Shown here: positions 58,084 through 64,000 of the stretch, one piece after another
Numbering within the stretch: position 1 is the stretch's first letter
Layout of the letters: each line of letters opens with the position of its first letter
DNA from: Paenibacillus sophorae
GTDB lineage: Bacteria; Bacillota; Bacilli; Paenibacillales; Paenibacillaceae
DNA: 64,000 nucleotides
Assembly: GCF_018966525.1 (NCBI RefSeq)
Contig: NZ_CP076607.1
Span: 1,922,001-1,986,000, forward strand
Direction of reading: 5' to 3'
Program-made: the position numbers and the translations under genes
The notes under the pieces: model-generated
Seen by the model: the letters and a program-made list of their open reading frames with translations, nothing else
Database searches by the model: none
What the model was told of the DNA's origin: nothing

Positions 58084-59052
58084 GTGAAAAAGATGAACAA
58101 AAAATTCTGGCTGGGCATTATCACTGCCCTGGTCTTATATGGGGTCGTGCAAGTTCTGCTAACAACGGGAGTTTTGGATGATGTTCAAAGATCAATGCTC
58201 CTTCTGATCTGCGTCAACGTTATGTTGGCAGTATCGCTTAACCTGATTAACGGCATCACCGGGCAGTTTTCAATCGGCCACGCCGGTTTTATGTCTGTCG
58301 GCGCCTATACATCGGCGATTCTGACGCTTGACCATAACGCTCCGTTTATTCTCGCCATTATCGCGGGCGGAGTAGTGGCTGCAATATGCGGCGTGCTGAT
58401 TGGGATGCCGACGCTGCGTCTGAACGGCGACTATTTGGCGATCGCAACACTCGGATTCGGCGAAATTATCCGGATTATCATGCTCAACACGGAATACGTC
58501 GGCGGCGCTTCGGGCCTCAGCGGTATTCCGGCAAAGTCGACATGGACGATCATGTTCTTCTTTATGTTAATTACAATTGTACTGATTAATAACTTTATCC
58601 GCTCCACACACGGCCGGGCTTGTCTCGCCATCCGCGAGAACGAAATCGCGGCGGAAGCCATGGGTATCAACACGACGCTGTACAAGGTTATTGCCTTTAC
58701 GCTCGGCGCTCTGTTCGCCGGGATGGCTGGAGGTCTGTCGGCTCATACCTTCTACGTCATCACTCCGGGCAGCTTCAACTTCCTGAAGTCGTTCGAGATT
58801 CTCGTTATGGTCGTTCTCGGAGGGCTCGGCAGCACGGCCGGTTCGATCGTCGGCGCTGTATTCGTCACCCTTCTGTATACTTACCTTCGGGATTTCCCGG
58901 AATGGCGTATGATTATTTATTCGATCGTTCTGATTCTGATGATGATTTTCCGTCCAGGCGGTCTGCTTGGAAGCACGAAATTCTCTCTCAAGAAGTTCGG
59001 CAAAAAGGAGGCGAAGGCAAATGGCGGCATCGGCGACAGCAGTGCTTCTTGA
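58084..59052 (+). CDS. livM: Branched-chain amino acid ABC transporter permease LivM
   Basis: The 322-residue permease starts at GTG 58084 after TAGGAGGG. It has the LivM motif LINGITGQFSIGHAGFMSVGAYTSAIL, split over the first spans. The coupling loop STHGRACLAIRENEIAAEAMGIN is present, and the C-terminal FRPGGLLGSTK tail ends in a Lys-rich segment. It pairs with LivH to form the membrane channel. Its last 32 bases overlap the start of livG. Confidence 0.95.
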   Translation: MKKMNKKFWLGIITALVLYGVVQVLLTTGVLDDVQRSMLLLICVNVMLAVSLNLINGITGQFSIGHAGFMSVGAYTSAILTLDHNAPFILAIIAGGVVAAICGVLIGMPTLRLNGDYLAIATLGFGEIIRIIMLNTEYVGGASGLSGIPAKSTWTIMFFFMLITIVLINNFIRSTHGRACLAIRENEIAAEAMGINTTLYKVIAFTLGALFAGMAGGLSAHTFYVITPGSFNFLKSFEILVMVVLGGLGSTAGSIVGAVFVTLLYTYLRDFPEWRMIIYSIVLILMMIFRPGGLLGSTKFSLKKFGKKEAKANGGIGDSSAS

Positions 59053-59803
59053 TGTTAAGGAAGCCAGCCGTTCCTTCGGGGGACTAAAGGCGCTCAGCGA
59101 GGTTTCTCTTCATATCAATAAAGGCGAGTTGATCGGTCTGATCGGACCGAACGGCGCCGGCAAAACAACGCTGTTCAATCTGCTGACCGGTGTTTACCCG
59201 CCCTCTACGGGCAGTATTATCCTTAACAATGAGTCGGTCGGCGGCATGAAACCATACAAGATCAATCACAAGGGAGCAGCACGTACCTTTCAGAACATCC
59301 GCCTGTTTACGGCTATGACAGTGCTGGATAACGTCAAAATTGCCTTTCACCAGCATGCCAAGCACTCCATGTTCACCTCTATGCTTCGCCTGCCGAAGCA
59401 TTTCAATGGGGAGGGCGAAATTACGCAGAAGGCGATAGATATTCTGAAAATATTCAATCTCGATGATCAAAGCGAAGAGCTTGCCGGCAATCTCAGCTAT
59501 GGCAACCAGCGGCGCCTTGAAATCGCGCGGGCGCTTGCGGCCGGACCGAAGCTGCTGCTGCTCGACGAGCCGGCGGCCGGTATGAATCCGAACGAGACGC
59601 GCGATTTGATGAATCTCATTGCCTGGATCCGCAAGGAGTTTGACCTTACGATTCTTCTGATCGAGCACGATATGTCGCTTGTTATGGGAGTCTGCGACCG
59701 GATTTATGTACTCGACCGCGGAATGCTCATCGCAAACGGTACGCCGTCCGAAATCCGGAGCAATCCGAAGGTTATCGAAGCGTATTTGGGACAGGAGGCG
59801 TAA
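59021..59803 (+). CDS. livG: Branched-chain amino acid ABC transporter ATPase LivG
   Basis: The 260-residue ATPase starts at ATG 59021 behind AAGGAGG, inside livM; an upstream frame from 58967 has no ribosome site. Motifs are Walker A GPNGAGKTT, the LivG Q-loop RTFQNIRLFTAMTVLDNV, signature LSYGNQRRLEIARAL and Walker B LLLLDEPAAGMNPNE. The extended helical segment after the Q loop is typical of LivG. It supplies half of the ATPase pair with LivF. Confidence 0.96.
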   Translation: MAASATAVLLDVKEASRSFGGLKALSEVSLHINKGELIGLIGPNGAGKTTLFNLLTGVYPPSTGSIILNNESVGGMKPYKINHKGAARTFQNIRLFTAMTVLDNVKIAFHQHAKHSMFTSMLRLPKHFNGEGEITQKAIDILKIFNLDDQSEELAGNLSYGNQRRLEIARALAAGPKLLLLDEPAAGMNPNETRDLMNLIAWIRKEFDLTILLIEHDMSLVMGVCDRIYVLDRGMLIANGTPSEIRSNPKVIEAYLGQEA

Positions 59804-59808
59804 AGGCT

Positions 59809-60510
59809 ATGCTTAAAGTACAGGGAATCAACGTTTACTACGGAGCCATTCACGCTCTGAAAGACCTCAGCATCAGCGTCAATCAGGGAGAGATCGTTAC
59901 GCTGATCGGAGCCAACGGCGCCGGCAAGTCGACGCTTCTCAAGACGCTTTCGGGATTGCTTAAGCCGAAGACGGGAAGCATTGATTTTTTGGATAAATCC
60001 ATTACGAACCAGAGCGTTCAGGCGATCGTCAAGCAGGGGCTGATTCATTGCCCCGAAGGACGACGCGTGTTTGCCAATATGTCTGTAGAGGAAAATCTGG
60101 AGCTTGGCGCTTATTTGCAGGATTCCAGCAATTTGGCAGCCGACTTCGAGAAAGTCTACAATACATTCCCGAGACTTCGGGAACGCAAGAAGCAGCAGGC
60201 CGGAACACTGTCCGGCGGCGAACAGCAAATGCTCGCCATGGGGCGCGCTATTATGGGACATCCGAAGCTGCTTCTGCTGGATGAACCGTCCATGGGCCTC
60301 GCCCCGCTTCTGGTGCAGGATATTTTCAAGATTATTCAGGAAGTGAACGCGGCCGGAACGACCGTGCTGCTGGTTGAACAAAATGCGCATCAGGCACTCA
60401 AAATCGCCCACCGCGCATATGTATTGGAAACCGGCAGAGTCGTGCTGGAAGGAGACGCCAAGGAATTGGCGGATTCCGAAGAAATCAAAATGGCTTATCT
60501 TGGGCACTAA
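59809..60510 (+). CDS. livF: Branched-chain amino acid ABC transporter ATPase LivF
   Basis: The 233-residue ATPase has Walker A GANGAGKST, HCPEGRRVFANMSVEENLELGAY, signature LSGGEQQMLAMGRAIM and Walker B LLLLDEPSMGLAP. These are all typical of LivF. AGGAGG lies upstream of ATG 59809, 5 bp after livG. A TATAAT-like sequence in the 71-bp gap to the next gene could be a weak internal promoter for extra binding protein. Confidence 0.96.
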   Translation: MLKVQGINVYYGAIHALKDLSISVNQGEIVTLIGANGAGKSTLLKTLSGLLKPKTGSIDFLDKSITNQSVQAIVKQGLIHCPEGRRVFANMSVEENLELGAYLQDSSNLAADFEKVYNTFPRLRERKKQQAGTLSGGEQQMLAMGRAIMGHPKLLLLDEPSMGLAPLLVQDIFKIIQEVNAAGTTVLLVEQNAHQALKIAHRAYVLETGRVVLEGDAKELADSEEIKMAYLGH

Positions 60511-60581
60511 CGCAGTTAGCTATAATCATGGCATCACAGAACCAACATATAAATTAAATTATCTGGGAGGCTGGGAGAACA

Positions 60582-61781
60582 ATGAAGAAAATCGGGGCCA
60601 TTATTTTGTCGACAGTGCTGACTGCCGTATTGGCAGCAGGCTGCGGCAGCAACAACACAGAGAACAGCGGAAATTCCGCAAGCGGCAGCAACTCTGCCGG
60701 AGACACTATCAAAATCGGAGCTGACCTTGAGCTCACAGGCGGCCAAGCCTCCTTTGGCGACTCCGCATCGAAAGGCGCGAAGCTGGCTGTTCAGCAAATT
60801 AACGATGCTGGCGGCGTGCTTGGCAAGAAGCTGGAGCTGGTTGTAGCCGATAACGCTTCGAAATCCGAGGAAGCAACTCAAGCTGCTCAAAAACTGATCA
60901 CTGACGACAAGGTTGTTACCATTATCGGTGCATCGACTTCCACCAACACTCTGGGTATCGTTCCGGTTGCTACGGAAAAACAAATTCCACTCGTAGCCGT
61001 TGGCGCTACCAACCCTAAAGTTACTGTTGACGAGCGCACAAACAAAGTGAACGAATGGGTGTTCCGCGCAGCCTTTATCGATCCTTTCCAAGGACAGGTT
61101 ATGGCTAACTTTGCAACCAACTCGCTGAAAGCCAAAACGGCTGTTATCTACACGGATACTTCCAGTGATTACTCGAAAGGTCTGCAGAAGTTCTTCGAAG
61201 AAACCTTTAAGAAGAATGGCGGACAAATCCTGAGCCAAGAGTCTTACCAACAAAAAGACTCCGATTTCAAAGCTGTATTGACTCGCATCAAGGCAGCCAA
61301 TCCGGATGTTATCTATCTGCCTGGCTACTATGAAGAGGTCGGCAAAATCCTGAAACAAGCACGCGAAATGGGCATTACGGTTCCGTTCCTGGGCGGCGAC
61401 GGCTGGGATTCTCCACAGCTGGCTGAAATCGCAGGCGCAGCGGCTCTGGACAACACCTTCATGTCCAATCACTATTCGCCGGAAGATACTGCTCCTGAAG
61501 TTACAACTTTCGTTGACGCATATAAAGCCGCCAACGGCGGCGCAGTACCGGACGGCATGGCAGCCCTTGGCTATGACGCTGTCAAACTGGTAGCCGACGC
61601 TATTTCCCGCGCAGGAGCAGCCGATGCAGCCAAGATTAAAGACGCCTTGGCAGCGACCAAGGATCTCCAACTGGCTACCGGCAAAATTACGTTGAACGAA
61701 ACGCATGACCCGGTTAAAGCGGCTGTCGTACTGAAATTCGTGGGCGGCAAGCAAACTTTCGAAACCAAGGTTAATCCGTAA
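60582..61781 (+). CDS. Branched-chain amino acid ABC transporter substrate-binding lipoprotein
   Basis: The 399-residue lipoprotein has a signal peptide with lipobox LAAGC (Cys21), a Ser/Asn/Gly-rich tether and the periplasmic-binding fold of LivJ/LivK. It begins KIGADLELTGGQASFGDSASKG, with the ligand-contact segment IIGASTSTNTLGIVPVATE. It captures branched-chain amino acids, or alanine or related substrates, outside the membrane. It is the last transporter gene; ald follows after 168 bp that contain a GCCGC/GCGGC hairpin (61884-61909) and a 13-bp copy of the repeat seen near 32.1 kb. Confidence 0.95.
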   Translation: MKKIGAIILSTVLTAVLAAGCGSNNTENSGNSASGSNSAGDTIKIGADLELTGGQASFGDSASKGAKLAVQQINDAGGVLGKKLELVVADNASKSEEATQAAQKLITDDKVVTIIGASTSTNTLGIVPVATEKQIPLVAVGATNPKVTVDERTNKVNEWVFRAAFIDPFQGQVMANFATNSLKAKTAVIYTDTSSDYSKGLQKFFEETFKKNGGQILSQESYQQKDSDFKAVLTRIKAANPDVIYLPGYYEEVGKILKQAREMGITVPFLGGDGWDSPQLAEIAGAAALDNTFMSNHYSPEDTAPEVTTFVDAYKAANGGAVPDGMAALGYDAVKLVADAISRAGAADAAKIKDALAATKDLQLATGKITLNETHDPVKAAVVLKFVGGKQTFETKVNP

Positions 61782-61949
61782 GCCAAAAGAAACATCACAG
61801 CGCTAAGGATAACGGCAAGTTTGATTTGATCCATCTTTCGCAACAGACAATTTACTTCCAAATATCGCTTGGCCGCTTGGGATGCCGCTCCATTTATCAA
61901 TGGGGCGGCTATCCTGCTATCTTGCCATATACGAGAAGGAGGAATAAGC

Positions 61950-63083
61950 ATGATTGTCGGCATACCGAAAGAAATCAAGAATAACGAAAACCGTGTGGGC
62001 ATCACGCCGGCCGGTGTCGAAGCGCTTAAAAAGGCAGGTCATACCGTGCTGATTGAGACTTCCGCCGGTAAAGGCAGTGGATTCGAGGATTCGGAATACC
62101 GGGACAAAGGCGCTGAAATTCTGTCATCCGCTTCGGAGGTGTGGTCTAAAGCGGAGATGGTGATCAAGGTGAAGGAACCTCTGGCGGAAGAGTATGGCTT
62201 CTTCCGCCAGAATCTAATCCTGTTCACATATCTCCATCTTGCTCCCGAAGCGGGTCTTACGAAGGCATTAGCGGACAGCGGCGTTGTCGCCGTAGGCTAC
62301 GAGACGATTCAGCTTGACGACGGCTCGCTGCCGTTGCTTACGCCAATGAGCGAAGTAGCGGGGCGGATGGCCGTTCAGATCGGCGCTGGGCTGCTCGAGA
62401 AGCCGCACGGCGGCAAGGGGATTCTGCTGGGCGGCGTTCCCGGCGTCAAGCCCGCCGAAGTCGTTATCATTGGCGGCGGCGTTGTCGGAACCAATGCGGC
62501 AAAGGTCGCTATCGGCATGGGCGCGAGGGTCACCATTCTCGACTTAAACGCAAACCGGCTGCGGGAACTGGACGATATTTTCGGCGGCCGGCTGATGACC
62601 ATTATGTCGGATTCCTATCATATTGAGGAGGCGGTCCGCAAAGCGGATTTGCTGATTGGCGCCGTACTCATTCCGGGCGCCCGCGCGCCGAAGCTGGTCA
62701 AGGAATATATGGTTCAACAGATGACCGAGGGTTCGGTTATCGTCGACGTGGCCATCGACCAGGGAGGCTCGATAGAGACTATCGACCGGATTACCACCCA
62801 CGAGAATCCGACCTATATCAAGCATGGGGTTGTCCATTATGCGGTAGCCAATATGCCGGGAGCGGTTGCCCGCACCTCGACGCTGGCGCTGACAAATGTG
62901 ACGATTCCATATGCGCTGCAAATTGCGAATTTCGGCATGTCTGAAGCAGCGACGGGCAATATCTCGCTCGCCCGCGGAATTAATGTAGCGGCTGGACATG
63001 TTACCAACCAAGCCGTGGCCCAAAGCTTGGGCTATGCGTTTATGGACGGGCTGGAAGCTTTGAAGGAAACAGGACTCGTTTAG
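61950..63083 (+). CDS. ald: Alanine dehydrogenase
   Basis: The 377-residue NAD-dependent enzyme converts L-alanine to pyruvate and ammonia. It starts at ATG 61950 with AAGGAGG upstream; the longer frame from 61869 is unsupported. Motifs are MIVGIPKEIKNNENRVGITP, the substrate residues in MVIKVKEPL and YLHLAPE, the Rossmann EVVIIGGGVVGTNAAKVAIGMGA, and VDVAIDQGG with the catalytic Asp. Family length is about 375. Location after the liv transporter suggests coordinated amino acid uptake and breakdown. In Bacillus, ald is important for sporulation on alanine. Confidence 0.97.
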   Translation: MIVGIPKEIKNNENRVGITPAGVEALKKAGHTVLIETSAGKGSGFEDSEYRDKGAEILSSASEVWSKAEMVIKVKEPLAEEYGFFRQNLILFTYLHLAPEAGLTKALADSGVVAVGYETIQLDDGSLPLLTPMSEVAGRMAVQIGAGLLEKPHGGKGILLGGVPGVKPAEVVIIGGGVVGTNAAKVAIGMGARVTILDLNANRLRELDDIFGGRLMTIMSDSYHIEEAVRKADLLIGAVLIPGARAPKLVKEYMVQQMTEGSVIVDVAIDQGGSIETIDRITTHENPTYIKHGVVHYAVANMPGAVARTSTLALTNVTIPYALQIANFGMSEAATGNISLARGINVAAGHVTNQAVAQSLGYAFMDGLEALKETGLV

Positions 63084-63133
63084 AGCGTATTATATAACTG
63101 CTTATCTCCGCGGGAAGGGCGGAGGCAGGCATA

Positions 63134-63175
63134 TACGGCGGTTTGCATCTATAAGTAAGCCGCCGTGTTTTTTTG
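63134..63175 (+). terminator. Terminator of ald
   Basis: ACGGCGG and CCGCCGT arms are followed by GTTTTTTT. Confidence 0.85.
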
Positions 63176-63240
63176 AAAAATAGTTCTTGCCAGATGATTT
63201 GGGATTTGCTATAATCATTTTTGTTGTGACACTAAAGCAT

Positions 63241-63315
63241 GGCCCGTTGGTCAAGGGGTTAAGACACCTCCCTTTCACGGAGGTAACAGGGGTTCGAATC
63301 CCCTACGGGTCACCA
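63241..63315 (+). tRNA. tRNA-Glu (TTC)
   Basis: Acceptor arms GGCCCGT/ACGGGTC (one G-T pair), anticodon loop CTTTCAC with TTC, and T loop GGTTCGAATCC are present. CCA is encoded. Confidence 0.97.
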
Positions 63316-63318
63316 TAA

Positions 63319-63401
63319 GCGGTAGTGGTGGAATGGCAGACACGCTATCTTGAGGGGGTAGTGGGCGTACGCCCGTGGAGGTTCGAGTCCTCTCTACCGC
63401 A
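63319..63401 (+). tRNA. tRNA-Leu (GAG)
   Basis: Acceptor arms GCGGTAG/CTACCGC pair fully. The anticodon stem CTATC/GGTAG holds a TTGAGGG loop with anticodon GAG. A long variable arm GTGGGCGTACGCCCGT is present. Unlike its three neighbours in this window it has no encoded CCA. It lies 3 bp from tRNA-Glu. Confidence 0.94.
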
Positions 63402-63416
63402 TAATAGCCAAGGAAG

Positions 63417-63443
63417 AACCCTGAGAAATCAGGGTTTTTTTTC
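63417..63443 (+). terminator. Terminator of the Glu-Leu tRNA unit
   Basis: AACCCTGA and TCAGGGTT arms with a GAAA loop are followed by eight T. Confidence 0.88.
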
Positions 63444-63522
63444 TCATTAAGGGAACTTTAGAGGGAGATCGGACCAATATCTCGTGAATTCAGGCGGAAA
63501 GGGGGATACGCCGGTTACGGAG

Positions 63523-64000
63523 TTAATCCGCCAACCGTTCCAAGGCGCCGGGATACTGGGGGTACAGTTGGGCCATACACTGGGGACAGATGTCGTGGGT
63601 TAGTTCGGTATGCAGTTTCTGCTGCAAGAAACGTTCCACCGGAATCCATTCGCTGCCCTTGCGGATGGATTTGCAGGAAGCGCAGACCGGCAGATAATGA
63701 TATGACTTCCGATGGAGTGAGTCGACAGGCGGCTTGGCTTGGTGCGGTTCTGCGGCGTGAGAGATAAAGCGGTGGGACAGCAGAACAAAAGAGATCGAGC
63801 GCTTAGTCTCTTCGGGAATAGCAAAGGCCTCAATTTGGAACCATTTTCTTCCCTTCAGGGAAGGAGGTTTGGGAAACCTGCCATTGTAAACGAGCCGTTC
63901 TTCCGAGAAGATGGAATGGACGGCCTGGGTTAGCTCCAGCATAGAGTCTGGTGGAAGAACAAGCTCACGCATCATTTCAAAATAGTCTGTCCCCGTCCAC
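63523..64000 (-). CDS. PAS-type sensor protein, C-terminal part (5' end outside window)
   Basis: The frame stays open to the right edge: eight codons upstream of the first visible Met (63975) read WTGTDYFE, so the gene is truncated. The visible part has a PAS-like core (VYNGRFPKPPSLKGRKWFQIEAF and FVLLSHRF). It ends with the Cys-rich tail VCASCKSIRKGSEWIPVERF and ICPQCMAQLYPQY, a zinc-binding-like ending known after PAS domains in bacterial signalling proteins. The output domain, if any, is upstream of the window edge. Confidence 0.72.
   Translation of the reverse strand, partial: WTGTDYFEMMRELVLPPDSMLELTQAVHSIFSEERLVYNGRFPKPPSLKGRKWFQIEAFAIPEETKRSISFVLLSHRFISHAAEPHQAKPPVDSLHRKSYHYLPVCASCKSIRKGSEWIPVERFLQQKLHTELTHDICPQCMAQLYPQYPGALERLAD

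Noticed and set aside
60534..61754. Long minus-strand open frame (about 406 codons) opposite the liv binding protein
   Set aside because: The plus strand encodes a clear lipoprotein of the LivJ/K family. The antisense product has no recognisable domains or ribosome site.
1..64000. CRISPR arrays, prophage, intact insertion sequences, replication origin
   Set aside because: No regularly spaced repeats, transposase, integrase, structural phage genes or DnaA-box clusters were seen.

Overview
The window looks like chromosome from a spore-forming Bacillota of the Paenibacillus type. The evidence is direct: strong AGGAGG ribosome sites with many TTG and GTG starts, a bacilliredoxin (bacillithiol chemistry), sporulation genes (spo0M, cmpA, a YjcZ-like peptide, a broken CotF-like coat gene), an SLH-domain surface protein, and the lipoprotein ydcC - alr - ndoAI - ndoA - tex - cmpA - sprT series known from Bacillus. 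Base composition is mostly balanced to GC-rich; the 32.1-34.1 kb stretch is visibly more A+T-rich.

Layout. 0-2.3 kb: two tandem GH32 fructan/sucrose hydrolases, the first cut by the window edge. 2.4-8.3 kb: an intergenic repeat, a glutaredoxin-bacilliredoxin pair, an acetyltransferase, a Gln-rich repeat protein, a diaminopropionate ammonia-lyase with an M20 amidohydrolase, and a methyltransferase. 8.4-17.4 kb: an L,D-transpeptidase, an RDD membrane protein, an ATP-grasp enzyme, a Gfo/Idh/MocA oxidoreductase, an ABC-F ribosome-protection protein behind a long attenuator leader, a TetR-flavoprotein-FMN-binding operon with a clear palindromic operator, a frameshifted histidine phosphatase and a PH-domain protein. 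17.6-23.8 kb: a YjgB-like lipoprotein, then a MarR-led cluster (pirin, DoxX, quinone-oxidoreductase-like MDR, SDR, GDSL hydrolase, FMN reductase) with two matching candidate MarR operators. 24-28 kb: an orphan winged-helix regulator with an MFS exporter, and a GT8 glycosyltransferase with a remarkable Lys/Arg-rich tail.

28-40.5 kb is the most plastic part. It has a SWIM-SNF2 helicase, a rhomboid protease with an Ig-like tail beside a secreted Ig-like protein, spo0M, small spore-type proteins, a B12-radical-SAM enzyme, an ECF sigma/anti-sigma pair, three gene remnants (CotF-like, Crp/Fnr-like, V4R-like) and several interspersed repeats.

40.5-64 kb is more conserved: a LacA/RpiB-type isomerase, the ydcC-alr-ndoAI-ndoA-tex block, an SLH protein, the fruR-fruK-fruA fructose operon with a cre-like site, a CGNR regulator, DinB, cmpA, sprT, Lrp, an MBL-fold hydrolase, two tRNA pairs (Asn/Ser and Glu/Leu), a complete livHMGF plus binding-protein transporter followed by alanine dehydrogenase, and the end of a PAS-type sensor running off the right edge.

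The most interesting signals are: the ABC-F attenuator with a three-codon upstream ORF and mutually exclusive hairpins; the GT8 protein with a histone-like tail; the rhomboid/Ig-like gene pair flanked by 15-bp direct repeats; and the MarR and TetR operators read directly from the sequence. No CRISPR array, intact insertion sequence, prophage or replication origin was seen.
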